A stretch of DNA of 64,000 bases from DATHRK01 sp035513295 (GCA_035513295.1 DATKCH010000097.1:17927-81926), one strand, 5' to 3'. Shown: positions 43,085-52,730, counted from the stretch's first letter. Notes: a model not told the origin generated them from the sequence alone. A program made the numbers and translations.

Positions 43085-44170
43085 TCAGTGCCGGTCGACG
43101 CGGGAGGCGCCGGCGTCCCCCCCGTACAGGGCCGATAGCAGCCCGCTCGTCTGCTCCACGATCGCGACGACCTTCTCGTAGGGCATACGGGTCGGACCGA
43201 TCACGCCGATGACGCCGGCCACACCGTCGGCCCGGTACTGCGAGCTCACCACGGTGAACGCGCTGAGCTCGGGCCGTTCGTGCTCGCTGCCGATGGTGAC
43301 CCGCAGCGTCTGTCCGGTGTTGGCTCCGGACAGCACGGTCGCCAGGAGGTCGCGTTGCTCGGTGAGTTCGATGAGGCTCTTCAGATCGTCCTCCGACGAG
43401 AACTCCGGCTGGCGGGCGAGGACGCTCGTGCGGCCGAGGTGCAGGAGGCCGGCTCCGTCCGGACTGGGGGCGAAGAGCTCATCGGCCGCCTGCACGAAGA
43501 TGTTCAGGAGGTGCGAAGCGATCGCATCGCCCGGCGGAGCCGAATCCCGCAGCCGCTCCGGGAGCGTCGCGCGGATTTCGCGCAGCGTGCGGCCGGCGAG
43601 ACGCTCGTTCAGGATGCCCGAGACAACCTCTACGGCGTCGGGCACGACCTCGCCCCCCACTTCGATGTACACCGTGCGTGCGTGCCCACCCGACAGGTTC
43701 AGGACCAGCACGAGCTTGCCTGACGCGAGCGGCGCCAGCTCCAGTTGCTCGAGGACGGCATCGGACAGGTCCGGCGCGAGCGCGACGCCCAGCTCGCCGG
43801 TGAGAACACCCAGGGCGCTGGCCGCGCGCTGCAGGAGCAGTTCGATCCCGCTGACGGCGCCGCTGGTAGCCAGCTCCTCCAGTAGCGCGCGCTCCTCGGC
43901 GGCAGTGAGTGGCAGGGGCTCCATGACCGCGTCCACGTAGAACCGGTACGCGAGGTCGGTGGGTACGCGGCCGGCGGACGTGTGCGGATGGTACAGATAC
44001 CCCTTGGCCTCGAGGTCGGCCATGGTGTTGCGCACCGTCGCGGGCGAGACGCCGAGCTCGAAGCGACGGGCGATGGTACGGCTGCCGGCGGGTTCCGCGG
44101 TGCGCACGTACATGCGCACGACGGCCTCCAAGACCCGTCTCTCGCGCTCGCTGAGTTGCGAATGGTTCAC
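43085..44170 (-). CDS. hrcA: Heat-inducible transcription repressor HrcA
   Basis: Represses chaperone operons by binding CIRCE elements. The 361-residue protein starts at a GTG overlapping the hemW stop (GTGA). The N-terminal winged helix reads LGVSPATVRNTMADLEAKGY and HTSAGRVPTDLAYRFYVD. The inserted dimerising and GAF-like regions follow, ending VIGPTRMPYEKVVAIVE. No CIRCE palindrome (TTAGCACTC-N9-GAGTGCTAA) was found near this operon, so its targets are probably elsewhere. Confidence 0.95.
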   Translation of the reverse strand: MNHSQLSERERRVLEAVVRMYVRTAEPAGSRTIARRFELGVSPATVRNTMADLEAKGYLYHPHTSAGRVPTDLAYRFYVDAVMEPLPLTAAEERALLEELATSGAVSGIELLLQRAASALGVLTGELGVALAPDLSDAVLEQLELAPLASGKLVLVLNLSGGHARTVYIEVGGEVVPDAVEVVSGILNERLAGRTLREIRATLPERLRDSAPPGDAIASHLLNIFVQAADELFAPSPDGAGLLHLGRTSVLARQPEFSSEDDLKSLIELTEQRDLLATVLSGANTGQTLRVTIGSEHERPELSAFTVVSSQYRADGVAGVIGVIGPTRMPYEKVVAIVEQTSGLLSALYGGDAGASRVDRH

Positions 44171-45417
44171 TCTTGAATTCCCTCCCGCGCCGCACCCCAC
44201 GCCGTGTGCCCGCAGTCCGCTTCCCCGCTCTCCCAGGCGGCATCCATCTCGACGGCCAGGCGGTCCAGCAACAGCCAGCCTTCGGCCGACAGCCGGACCC
44301 GTCCCGCCCCGCCGCGCGCGCCCGTCGCCGGCGCCCACCGCGCGCTCGGGGAGGAGTCGGGCATCGCGTCGTGGTCCACGACCGCGAGCGCACGCGAGAC
44401 CCAGCCGTTCGCTACCTCGACGGATCTCGGCCCGTCGAGCGCGAGGCCGAAGCGCGTGCGCAGCCCGAGCCAGATTCGCTCCAGCCGCGCTTCGGCGCCC
44501 GACAGGATCTCGCGGTCGCCCACCGCGGACATTCCGGCCGCGACCGCGGACCGGTACGCGCGCCAGTCGCGGAGGTTCCACCAGCGCCGCGGGGCAACGT
44601 AGCTGTGCGCGCCAGGCCCCAGCCCCAGATACGCGCTCCCGTTCCAGTACGCCTCGTTGTGCAGCGACGCCTTTCCCGGCCGGCTGAAGTTGGACACCTC
44701 GTAGTGCACCCATCCGTCGGCCGCGAGGCGATGGGCGGCCGCCAGGTATTCGGCTGCGTAGCCATCCGGCTCGGGAAGGCGCTCACGGCCTTCGGCGATC
44801 CAACGCCGCAGGGGCGTGCCTTCTTCGGCGGTGAGTCCGTACAGGGAGAGGTGGTCCGGCTCCAGGCGAGAGGCGATGTCCAGGTCGCGGCGCCAGTCCC
44901 GCCGAAGCCGTTCGGGTACCGCGAAGATGAGGTCCAGGCTGACGTTGCGGATGCCGGCCTCTCGCGCCGCGGCGAGGGCGCGCGCGGGTCCCTCCGGACC
45001 GTGCAGGCGCCCCATCCAGGCGAGCGTCGGGGCGTGGAAGGTCTGGGCGCCGAGGCTGATGCGATTCACTCCCGCGCGCGCCCAGTCCGCGGCGACGGCG
45101 TCGTCGAAGGATTCGGGGTTCGCCTCCGCGGTCCATTCTCGCACCGAATCGAAGTCCACGGCGCCCCCCAGCTTCTCGCGCAGCCACGACATGGCGGCTG
45201 GGCCGAACAGGGACGGCGTCCCCCCGCCGACGTACAGCGTGCGCGGCCGCAGCGGCACACTCCACCGCGCGCGCGCCAGCACCGACGCCAGCTCGCGCGC
45301 GACGGTCTCGGCCCAGGGCTCCGGGTCGGCGGTCGCCGCCACCGTGACGGCGAAGTCGCAGTAGCCACACCGCCGCCGGCAGAACGGAGCATGGACGTAG
45401 AGAGCCTCGATGTTCAC
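44167..45417 (-). CDS. hemW: HemW-like radical SAM protein (heme chaperone)
   Basis: A 416-residue protein from a GTG at 45417. The radical-SAM cluster is CRRRCGYCDF (CxxxCxxC), followed by YVGGGTPSLF, EANPESF, RISLGAQTFH and LSLYGLTAEEGTP. These are HemW rather than HemN features: a CxxxCxxC cluster and a short N-terminus. The C-terminal winged-helix part carries a basic insert of low complexity (~residues 345-375). It is placed before hrcA, a common arrangement. Confidence 0.92.
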   Translation of the reverse strand: MNIEALYVHAPFCRRRCGYCDFAVTVAATADPEPWAETVARELASVLARARWSVPLRPRTLYVGGGTPSLFGPAAMSWLREKLGGAVDFDSVREWTAEANPESFDDAVAADWARAGVNRISLGAQTFHAPTLAWMGRLHGPEGPARALAAAREAGIRNVSLDLIFAVPERLRRDWRRDLDIASRLEPDHLSLYGLTAEEGTPLRRWIAEGRERLPEPDGYAAEYLAAAHRLAADGWVHYEVSNFSRPGKASLHNEAYWNGSAYLGLGPGAHSYVAPRRWWNLRDWRAYRSAVAAGMSAVGDREILSGAEARLERIWLGLRTRFGLALDGPRSVEVANGWVSRALAVVDHDAMPDSSPSARWAPATGARGGAGRVRLSAEGWLLLDRLAVEMDAAWESGEADCGHTAWGAAREGIQE

Positions 45418-45528
45418 GGAACGCGCATACCCCGACGGGGGAGGAGCGTTGCGCCGTTTCCCCGCGAACCCGGAAGAGCCCGCGGATCGTGAGCCCATCT
45501 GGCCCGCGGCCGTACCGCCCCGGGGGAT

Positions 45529-46701
45529 CTACCCGCGACCCGCCGGCTCCCGGGAGTAGCGCGCCCCGGGCCAGCGGCGCGCGGCTCCGGCCAGCTCTAG
45601 CTCCAGCAGCTTCGCGGACGCGTCGGACGCGCTCAACCCGGCCCGGCCGGCGATCGTGTCGATGGGCTCGGGCTCCGGGCCAAGCGCCGACCAGAGCGCC
45701 GCGGCTCCTCCCCCGCCTCGCTCCGGGACGTCCGTCCGGCGCGAGCCAGAAACAGGCCACGGGCGACCCGGCGCTCCCTCCGTCCGGTACGCTCCGGCCG
45801 GGTCGCCGACCCCGCTCACGAGGGCGAGCGCGTCGCGTGGCTCGGTGATCACCGCCGCGCCGTCGCGCAGGAGCCGGTTGGAGCCGGCGCAGCTGGGCCG
45901 GTCGATCGGGCCGGGGACGGAGCCAACCTCGAGTCCGATGTCGAGCGCGTGGGTGACCGTGTTCTGGGCGCCGCTCCGGTGCGGCGCCTCGACCACGACG
46001 AGGGCCGAGGAGAGCCCGGCGATCAGGCGATTGCGGCGCGGGAAATGGTGCTTCAGCGGCGGCGTGCCGGGGGGAAATTCGGACAGCAGCAACCCCCGGG
46101 CCGCTATTTCGTCGCGCAGGCGACGGTGCGCCCGTGGGTACAGCACGTCGAGCCCGCACCCGAGCACCGCGACGGTCCCGGTGGGCACGGCGGAGCGGTG
46201 GGCGGCGGCGTCGATGCCCTGTGCCATCCCGCTGACCACCACGACGCCGCGCGCCCCCGCCGCTTGCGCGATCGCCGCGGACACGCGGCGCCCGTATTCG
46301 CTGCAGCGGCGCGTCCCCACGATGGCCAGCGCCGGCCTGGCCGGAAGCGTCAGATCGCCCACGAAGAACAACACCGGCGGCGGGTCGGCCAGCCGCCAGA
46401 GCCCGACGGGATAGCGCGCGTCCCAGAAGGGGATCGCGGCGGCCGCCGAGCTCTCCCCGGGGTTCGGCTCCGCGCGGCCTGGCGCGCTTGTCGGCGTCGC
46501 CCGCCGGCCGCCGGCGTGCGCGCGCAGCGCCCGCGTCGGCTCGCCGTGGCGGTCCAGCAACCTCCAGATCGTGAACGGCTCGCCCCAGGTCGCCCGGGCG
46601 AGCTGCACGAGCGCGACCCGCGCGGCCTCCCCCGCCGGGGCTCCCCGCTCGCGCACGCGCCGCACTAGCGTCGGGAGCAGCTCCCGTCCGATCCCGTCCA
46701 T
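45529..46701 (-). CDS. dprA: DNA processing protein DprA
   Basis: Loads RecA on incoming single-stranded DNA during transformation. The ~390-residue protein has an N-terminal helical domain and a Rossmann core with LAIVGTRRCSEYGRR, VVSGMAQGIDAAAHRSA, LPLGxGLD-like VLGCGLDVLYPRAH and FPRRNRLIAGLSSALVVVEA. A C-terminal winged-helix DML1-like domain follows (IDTIAGRAGLSASDASAKLL). A Gly/Pro-rich stretch precedes that domain. Confidence 0.94.
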   Translation of the reverse strand: MDGIGRELLPTLVRRVRERGAPAGEAARVALVQLARATWGEPFTIWRLLDRHGEPTRALRAHAGGRRATPTSAPGRAEPNPGESSAAAAIPFWDARYPVGLWRLADPPPVLFFVGDLTLPARPALAIVGTRRCSEYGRRVSAAIAQAAGARGVVVVSGMAQGIDAAAHRSAVPTGTVAVLGCGLDVLYPRAHRRLRDEIAARGLLLSEFPPGTPPLKHHFPRRNRLIAGLSSALVVVEAPHRSGAQNTVTHALDIGLEVGSVPGPIDRPSCAGSNRLLRDGAAVITEPRDALALVSGVGDPAGAYRTEGAPGRPWPVSGSRRTDVPERGGGGAAALWSALGPEPEPIDTIAGRAGLSASDASAKLLELELAGAARRWPGARYSREPAGRG

Positions 46702-46719
46702 CCTGCCCCCCACGCCGCG

Positions 46720-47742
46720 TCAGGGCCGCCAGGGAGCCGGGTCCGCAGGCGCCCTTTCGACGCGCGCGTGCGCGACCCGGGCCCACAGCGCCCCCAGAAG
46801 CGGCTGCAAGCCGAATCCCGACACCGAGGAGACCGCGAACGTGCCCCAGGCTGACGGGTCGTCGAGGGCGGGCGGGCTCTCGCCCGGCGGCAGTAGGTCC
46901 ATCTTGGTGAACACGAGGCAGCGCGGCTTCTGCGCGAGGTCGGTGGAGTAGCGCTCGAGTTCCCGCACCAATTGCTGGTACTCCCCGGCCGGGTCCGGAC
47001 TGTCCACCGGCACCAGGATGGCCAGGGTGCGCGTGCGCTCCACGTGCCGGAGGAAGCGGTGCCCGAGGCCCTTGCCCTCGTGGGCCCCCTCGATGATGCC
47101 CGGGATGTCGGCAATCACGATGCTGCGACCCTCGGAGCGCTTCACGACTCCCAGGTTCGGCTGCAGGGTGGTGAACGGATAATCCGCGATCTTGGGGCGC
47201 GCCTCGGACACCGCCGCCAGGAACGTCGACTTGCCGGCGTTCGGCAGGCCCACGAGCCCGACGTCGGCGATGAGCTTGAGCTCGAGCGAGATCCTCCGCT
47301 CCTCGCCCTCCTCGCCAGGCTCCCACCGGCGCGGGGCGCGGTTCGTCGACGTCGCGAAGGCCGCGTTCCCCCGGCCTCCCCGGCCGCCACGCGCCACGAC
47401 GAGGCGGTCGCCGGGCTCGACGAGCTCCCCGAGCAGCTCCCCCGTCGAGGTATCGCGCACGACAGTCCCGGGCGGCACGGCCAGTTCCAGATCTCCGCCG
47501 CTGCGGCCGGTGCGGTTCGACCCCTCGCCGTGCATCCCGCGCTCGGCCCGGTGATGCTGCCGGTAGCGGTAGTCGAGCAGGGTCGTGGCGTTGTCGTCGG
47601 CCGCGAGCACGACGCTGCCGCCGTCGCCGCCATCCCCACCGGCGGGGCCGCCACGGGCAACGCCCGTCTCCCGCCGCCAGGCCTCGGCGCCGGAGCCGCC
47701 GGTCCCGCCGTAGACCTGCACCTCGACGAAGTCCAGGAACAT
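46720..47742 (-). CDS. obgE: GTPase Obg
   Basis: Ribosome-associated GTPase for 50S assembly and stress control. The 340-residue protein begins MFLDFVEVQVYGG and has the Gly-rich Obg fold (RGGPAGGDGGDGGSVVL). The G domain shows G1 VGLPNAGKSTFL, G3 DIPGIIEGAHEGKGLGHRF and G4 FTKMDLL. The C-terminal OCT domain of longer homologues is absent. The start is coupled to the upstream stop as TGATG. Confidence 0.96.
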   Translation of the reverse strand: MFLDFVEVQVYGGTGGSGAEAWRRETGVARGGPAGGDGGDGGSVVLAADDNATTLLDYRYRQHHRAERGMHGEGSNRTGRSGGDLELAVPPGTVVRDTSTGELLGELVEPGDRLVVARGGRGGRGNAAFATSTNRAPRRWEPGEEGEERRISLELKLIADVGLVGLPNAGKSTFLAAVSEARPKIADYPFTTLQPNLGVVKRSEGRSIVIADIPGIIEGAHEGKGLGHRFLRHVERTRTLAILVPVDSPDPAGEYQQLVRELERYSTDLAQKPRCLVFTKMDLLPPGESPPALDDPSAWGTFAVSSVSGFGLQPLLGALWARVAHARVERAPADPAPWRP

Positions 47743-48389
47743 CAACCGCGTCCTCCCGTTCGCCTCTCTCGTACGCTCGTCCACACCCTCCACGCCGCCT
47801 CCCGCCGGTCCACCGGCAGCAGGCCCTCGGCGACGCGCAGCGTCGCCTCCACCTCACGTCCCGTCGCGCCCGACTGAAGCGCGCCGCGCATATGGGAGTA
47901 GAGCTGCGGCTCCGCGTCCTGCGCGCACAGCACGGCGACCACGCACAGCTCGCGCGTGGCCAGAGCCAGTCGGGGCCGGCCCAGCACTCGACCGTAGCCG
48001 TCCCTGAGCATCCAACGTTCCAGCTCCGGATGGAGCGCCGCGACGTTGGCGCGCACCCGCCCGTACTGACCGCCGTACACCCGCTCGCAGACCCGCGCGC
48101 CGCGCTCATCGAAGTCGACGCTCCGCTCGATCCCCGCGCCGGCGGGTGCGGGGCCGGCGATGCGCCGCCAGAGCGCGAACGCGCCGATGGTAGCGGGATA
48201 GCCCACGAACAGGTGGCTCTGGAGCAGCGCCTCGTCCACCTCCACGCGCGGCAGGTCCAACGCGTCCCGCAGCGCGTCGGCGAGAACGTCGCGTCTTCCC
48301 GCCCCGATCGCCGCGGAGACCCGGACGAGCGGCTCGACGCCGGGCTCCAGACGCGACGGACCGGCCTCGAAGTGCCCGGCGCGGCTCAC
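47742..48389 (-). CDS. Carboxymuconolactone-decarboxylase-like protein
   Basis: A 215-residue protein from a GTG at 48389 that overlaps the asparaginase stop (GTGA). The C-terminal half matches the CMD/AhpD helical fold: TRELCVVAVLCAQDAEPQLY, SHMRGALQSGATGREVEATL and RVAEGLLPV. The CxxC peroxidase pair of AhpD is absent, so it is closer to decarboxylase-type or unknown members. Its position before obgE and after asparaginase gives no pathway. Confidence 0.78.
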   Translation of the reverse strand: MSRAGHFEAGPSRLEPGVEPLVRVSAAIGAGRRDVLADALRDALDLPRVEVDEALLQSHLFVGYPATIGAFALWRRIAGPAPAGAGIERSVDFDERGARVCERVYGGQYGRVRANVAALHPELERWMLRDGYGRVLGRPRLALATRELCVVAVLCAQDAEPQLYSHMRGALQSGATGREVEATLRVAEGLLPVDRREAAWRVWTSVRERRTGGRG

Positions 48390-49420
48390 GCGCGTTCTCC
48401 GAGCCCGGGGAGCCGTACCTCGATGCGCCCGACGACCTCGTCGCGCGTGTTTCTGAGCGGGGGCGCCGCCACCTGCCACAGGCGCTCCGCCACGCCTTCG
48501 TCGACGGCTCCGAGGGCGCGCAACAGGGCCACTACCGCGGCGTCGGCGGCGCGGCGGGCGCCGTCGAGCACCTTCACGGCCAGGCCGTGTCCCGATCCCG
48601 GGACGCACGCGCAGTACACGCCTTCCGCGCCGACCTTGGCCAGCACCGCGCCTCGACTCTCCCGCGAAATAGCCGTGCACAGGCGACCGGTGCCCGCGAG
48701 CAGGTGCGGGTGCGCCGACACCACGCTGCGGACGCGCGCGGGCACGCCCGAGGCCACGCCCCAGCGCGCGAACGCCCGCGCCAGCGCTCCGAGGGGGAGC
48801 CGGAACGTCACCACCCCGCAACCGTCCACCGCGCGCTGCAGGTCCCGCTCGTGCGTGCCCGTCCAGCGGCACACCTCGGCGGCCATGCGCCTCTGGACCG
48901 GATGGTCCGGCGCATTGTAGCCCGCGAGGGGAGCGCCGTAATGCCGGGCGAGGGCGAGCATCGCGGCGTGCTTCCCGGAGCAGCTGTTGTGCACCCGGCC
49001 CGGCCGCAGCCCGGCGGCCGCCAGCGCGTCCGCCGCCGGCGCATACAGCGGCGGGTGGGGCCCGCACGCCAGATCGTCCTCGCACGCTCCGGCCCGTCCC
49101 AGGGCCCGCCGAACCACGGCGACGTGCTCCGGCTCGCCTCCGTGGGACGCGCACGCGAGCGCGATCTCCTCGCCTTCCAGACCGAGCGCGTCCCCCGCGC
49201 CGTCCTCCAGTACGGCCGTCGCCTGCAGCGGCTTGATCGCCGAGCGGGCGAACGTGGGCGTCTCCGCGCCGCCGATGGCCGCGATGCACCTACCGTCGGC
49301 GGCGACCATGACGGCGTGGAAGCGATGGCACGACTCAGCCAGGCCGCCGCGGGTGACCACTACCTCGCCCGGCCCCGTCACCACCGCGCTACATCCGCCG
49401 CGACGAGTGGGCGGCGCCAT
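48386..49420 (-). CDS. L-asparaginase, ReAV (thermolabile Rhizobium) type
   Basis: A 344-residue protein unlike the E. coli-type enzymes. The Ser-Lys tandem region reads FARSAIKPLQATAVLEDG (SxxK), with LACASHGGEPEHV, VHNSCSGKHAAMLALARHYG (Cys and Lys), AVDGCGVVTFRLPL (Cys) and EGVYCACVPGSGHGLAVKV (Cys). These correspond to the Ser/Lys and zinc-binding Cys/Lys positions of the Rhizobium etli inducible asparaginase. It would release aspartate and ammonia from asparagine. Confidence 0.88.
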   Translation of the reverse strand: MAPPTRRGGCSAVVTGPGEVVVTRGGLAESCHRFHAVMVAADGRCIAAIGGAETPTFARSAIKPLQATAVLEDGAGDALGLEGEEIALACASHGGEPEHVAVVRRALGRAGACEDDLACGPHPPLYAPAADALAAAGLRPGRVHNSCSGKHAAMLALARHYGAPLAGYNAPDHPVQRRMAAEVCRWTGTHERDLQRAVDGCGVVTFRLPLGALARAFARWGVASGVPARVRSVVSAHPHLLAGTGRLCTAISRESRGAVLAKVGAEGVYCACVPGSGHGLAVKVLDGARRAADAAVVALLRALGAVDEGVAERLWQVAAPPLRNTRDEVVGRIEVRLPGLGERA

Positions 49421-49504
49421 GGCGTGCGTGCGCGGGCCGGACGAAGCGGACCAGGTGGGGCCGGCGGGGCCGGCGGTCGGGCACGTCCCGATACCTCGAC
49501 CCCC

Positions 49505-50320
49505 TCAAGCCCCACCTGCGAACAGGCCCCAGAGCAGTCGCAGCGCGGCCGCCGCGAGGAGCGCGGAAAAGCCGATCCTCAGCGCCGGCTCCGGTACGCG
49601 GGCGTTCACCCGCGCGCCCGCGCCGACCATCGCCAGCGATCCCCCCAGCAGCGGCAGACCGGCGCCGACGTCCACGAGACCGACGCTCCACGGAGGCATC
49701 TGCGGGGCCGCCGCCAGGGCATACGCGACCGCCCCCGCCGCGGCCGCTGGCGCGATCACCGCGAGGGAGGTCGCGGCCAGCCGGCCGAGCGGCACCCGGG
49801 CGACTGCGTGCAGGAGCGGGATCGCCACGACCCCGCCGCCGACGCCGAGCAGCGCGGACAGGGCTCCGACCGCGACGCCGGCGGCCGCGACGGGGCCGAG
49901 CGCCGCGGGCTCGCCCTCCGCGTCGGCGGCGCGGCGCGGCGGACGGGCGAGGTGGGCGGCCGTGACCAGCAGGAAGAGCGCGAAGCCGGCGCGGAGCAGG
50001 TCATCGGGGACCCGGACCGCGACCAGCGCGACGAAAGCGGCGGAAACCGCCGCGCTCGCGCCCATGGGAAGCGCGACGCGCCACGAAACCATCTTCTCCC
50101 GGCCGTACCGGAACGCCCCGAAGACGGCCGTGGGCGCGATGACGAACAGGCTGGTGGCGTGGGCAGCGGCGGCGGGGACCCCGGCGGTCGTTGAGGAAGC
50201 CGCGTAATACGCGTAAAGGAGGGGCACCATGAGCACCCCTCCTCCGATTCCGGTCAACCCGGACAGGAACCCCACGGCCGCCCCGGTCGCGAGGAGCAGG
50301 GCCGCGCCGGTAACGGTCAC
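49505..50320 (-). CDS. TauE/SafE (TSUP) family permease
   Basis: A 271-residue integral membrane protein with about eight hydrophobic segments in two repeated halves. Each half has the family Gly-rich turn (GFLSGLTGIGGGVLMVPLL and GALSALLGVGGGVVAIPLL). The family exports sulfite, sulfonates or other small anions; the cargo here is unknown. A possible ribosome-binding region is not clear. The 84 bases to the asparaginase gene hold no feature. Confidence 0.9.
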   Translation of the reverse strand: MTVTGAALLLATGAAVGFLSGLTGIGGGVLMVPLLYAYYAASSTTAGVPAAAAHATSLFVIAPTAVFGAFRYGREKMVSWRVALPMGASAAVSAAFVALVAVRVPDDLLRAGFALFLLVTAAHLARPPRRAADAEGEPAALGPVAAAGVAVGALSALLGVGGGVVAIPLLHAVARVPLGRLAATSLAVIAPAAAAGAVAYALAAAPQMPPWSVGLVDVGAGLPLLGGSLAMVGAGARVNARVPEPALRIGFSALLAAAALRLLWGLFAGGA

Positions 50321-50348
50321 GCCGCCGCGGAGACCCTGGCGATCGTCG

Positions 50349-52004
50349 CTACGGCCGCCCCGCCCCGGCCGCCGCCGTCTCGGCCGCCGCGGCCTCGACG
50401 TCCGACTGCTCTCGAGTCAGCCGATGCGCCTCGGCGACGTCGAAGAGGGCGGCCGGGCTCGTGGCCTCGCGCAGCACTTCCCTCGCCACCGTGACGTCCG
50501 GGTCCTCTTCGTTCCACCGCTGGCGGGCCGCTTCCTGCCCCCACTTGGTATAGGCGATCCGGTAGCCGAGCTGGCGGGCGAGCCACTGTCCGGCACCGTC
50601 GTACGTCTCCGGGTCCAGTTCGACCTCCCCGGCCCTGAGACGATCGTACAGCTCGTCGAGCATCTCGGGCGCGACCTCGAAATCCGGCCGCAGCTCCGGA
50701 TGCTCGGCGGCGTATTCGGTCGCGTAGTCGAACACGGCGTCGTTGTAGGCGGCCCCGTAGCGGTTCATCGCCTTGAAGAACGTCTCCACCCCCGGGTCGA
50801 CTTCGCGTGGCACGCGCAGGTCGGGACTGATCCCGCCACCACCTAGAACTTCGCGGCCGGCGTCCGTGTGGAAGATCTCCCGGCCGCCATCGTCGTCGGG
50901 ATCGGTTCCGTCGACGACGTCGCCGTCGGCGGTCCTCTCTCCGTGCGGGGCCTGGATCGAGCGGCCGGATGGCGTGTACCAGCGCGCCGTCGTCAGCTTG
51001 AGCACGTATTCGCCCGCGCGCAGCTGGAAGAGCGTCTGCACGGAGCCCTTGCCGAACGTCCGTTCCCCCAGCAGCAGCGCGCGGTCGTGGTCCTGCAACG
51101 CGCCCGCGACGATCTCCGAAGCGGAAGCGCTAGCGCCGTTGATCAGCACGACCACCGGCAGTTGGGGAAAGCGATCCGGGTCGCTGGCACTGTAGCGGTG
51201 ATTGTCGTCGTCGACGCGCCCGCGCGTCTCGGTGATCGCGACGCCCTTCGGCAGGAATATGTCGGCCATCTCGAAGCTCTGATCGAGCAGCCCGCCGGGG
51301 TTGTCCCGTAGGTCCAGGATGAGGCCGCGCATGCCCTGCTTGCGCAGCTCCTCGACCGCGTCGCGGACCTCGTCCGCCGACGATTCGCTGAACCGGACCA
51401 CCTCGACGTAACCCACGCCATCGCCCATGAGGTAGGCCGACGGCACCGCCGGCACCTCGATGTCCTCGCGCTTGATGGTGAAGGGGATCGGCTCGTCGGC
51501 GCCGAGGCGGGCGACCTTGATGTCCACCGTCTTCCCCTTGGGACCGCGCAGCACCTTGACCGCCTCGTCCTCGGTCCAGCCCGCCGTGGACTCCCCTTCC
51601 ACCTCCACGATCCGGTCGCCGGCCCGCAGCCCCGCGCGTTCGGCCGGGGTGCCCGGCATGGGCGCCACGATGGTGATCCAGCCGTTGCGCACCGCGATCT
51701 GGATCCCGAGGCCGCCGTATTCGCCCGACGTGTCCAGGCGCAGGTCCGCGTACTGGTCGCGGTCCATCAGGACCGAGTAAGGATCGCCCAGCTCGTTGAG
51801 CAGTCCCTCGATGGCCATCTGGTACAGATCGTCCTGGCCGTTCTCGTCGACGAACCTGTCGGAGACCATGTCGACGACTTCCTCGAAGAGCCGAACCTGC
51901 GAATACAGATTCAGCTCGTCGGCGGCGCCTTTCTGCAGGAACCACCCTCCCGTCGTGAGCGCGATGGCCCCGACGAGAAGCGGCATGTAGACGGTCTTCC
52001 TCAT
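50349..52004 (-). CDS. C-terminal processing peptidase (S41, CtpA/Prc-like)
   Basis: A 551-residue periplasmic protease. It has an N-terminal membrane anchor or signal (residues ~6-25), then a PDZ domain (about 95-170, GGLGIQI and GTPAERAGLRAGDRIVEVEG). The catalytic core has the Ser in LINGASASASEIVAGAL and the Lys in GERTFGKGSVQT. The C-terminal ~200 residues are an acidic helical extension beyond the usual family end (DDDGGREIF onward). It cleaves the C-termini of envelope proteins. Confidence 0.94.
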   Translation of the reverse strand: MRKTVYMPLLVGAIALTTGGWFLQKGAADELNLYSQVRLFEEVVDMVSDRFVDENGQDDLYQMAIEGLLNELGDPYSVLMDRDQYADLRLDTSGEYGGLGIQIAVRNGWITIVAPMPGTPAERAGLRAGDRIVEVEGESTAGWTEDEAVKVLRGPKGKTVDIKVARLGADEPIPFTIKREDIEVPAVPSAYLMGDGVGYVEVVRFSESSADEVRDAVEELRKQGMRGLILDLRDNPGGLLDQSFEMADIFLPKGVAITETRGRVDDDNHRYSASDPDRFPQLPVVVLINGASASASEIVAGALQDHDRALLLGERTFGKGSVQTLFQLRAGEYVLKLTTARWYTPSGRSIQAPHGERTADGDVVDGTDPDDDGGREIFHTDAGREVLGGGGISPDLRVPREVDPGVETFFKAMNRYGAAYNDAVFDYATEYAAEHPELRPDFEVAPEMLDELYDRLRAGEVELDPETYDGAGQWLARQLGYRIAYTKWGQEAARQRWNEEDPDVTVAREVLREATSPAALFDVAEAHRLTREQSDVEAAAAETAAAGAGRP

Positions 52005-52084
52005 TGGCGATCCCCGTGTGGGGGCTACGATTCGGTAGCGCGGACCGGCCGCCGCGGCAGGCGGGTCGCTGTACTTCTAGGTAG

Positions 52085-52699
52085 CTAACCCGATCCGGAT
52101 GCGAAAGTTTCGGGCCAGACGCGCCCCAGGATCTCGAGGATGGCGCGGTGCACCGCCCGCACCCCCCGGGACGAGTCCACGACCTGGATGGACGGGTCCC
52201 CCTGCCCCAGCTCGGCGTATCCCAGACGCACGCGATCGTGGAAGTCCTCATCCGCGCTTTCGATGCGATCCGGAGATCTGCGCCGGAAGCGCTCCCGGCG
52301 AAACTCCGCCCCGAGTTCGAGGAGGATGGTGAGGTCCGGCTTCAGGCCCTGAGTGGCAAATTCCACCGCGGCAGCGACTTGGACCACGGGGATCCCGCGG
52401 CCGTACCCCTGGTAGGCGAGGCTGGAAAGAGCGTAGCGATCGGCGACCACGAGCATCCCGTCCGCGAGCGCCGGCAGGATCCTCTCCTCGACCAGCGCCG
52501 CGCGCGCCGCCAGGTACAGGAGCAGCTCGGAGCGCGCATTCATGTCGGCGCCGCGCAGGATCACGGGCCGCAGCGCCTCCCCAAGCCCGGTGCCGCCCGG
52601 CTCGCGCACCAACAGGTGCGGAACGCCGGCCTTCGCCAGGCGGCTCCCGAGGAGGCGGACCTGGGTCGTCTTGCCGCATCCGTCCGGTCCCTCGAACAC
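52085..52699 (-). CDS. tmk: Thymidylate kinase
   Basis: Phosphorylates dTMP to dTDP. The protein has the P loop EGPDGCGKTTQ, the LVREPGGTGLGEALR segment (DRX/ERP-type), VVADRYALSSLAYQG, and a lid region RRRSPDRIESADEDFHDRVR. The furthest upstream ATG/GTG/TTG is the GTG at 52699, which would begin at MFEGPDG and cut off the first beta strand. The preceding in-frame codons read RLLVFEG, as expected for a real N-terminus. An unusual start such as ATT at 52744 may be used. Confidence 0.92.
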   Translation of the reverse strand: MFEGPDGCGKTTQVRLLGSRLAKAGVPHLLVREPGGTGLGEALRPVILRGADMNARSELLLYLAARAALVEERILPALADGMLVVADRYALSSLAYQGYGRGIPVVQVAAAVEFATQGLKPDLTILLELGAEFRRERFRRRSPDRIESADEDFHDRVRLGYAELGQGDPSIQVVDSSRGVRAVHRAILEILGRVWPETFASGSG

Positions 52700-52730
52700 G
52701 AGGAGCCGGCCGCGCGCTCGGCGCGCCGCG

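Noticed and set aside
43085..45498. Search for a CIRCE element upstream of the hemW-hrcA-dnaJ genes
   Set aside because: No TTAGCACTC-N9-GAGTGCTAA-like inverted repeat is visible there, so no HrcA operator is annotated.
44783..48109. 1108-codon minus-strand frame spanning hemW, dprA, obgE and the CMD-like gene
   Set aside because: It is a shifted frame of four well-supported genes, Arg/Gly-rich, with no recognisable domain.
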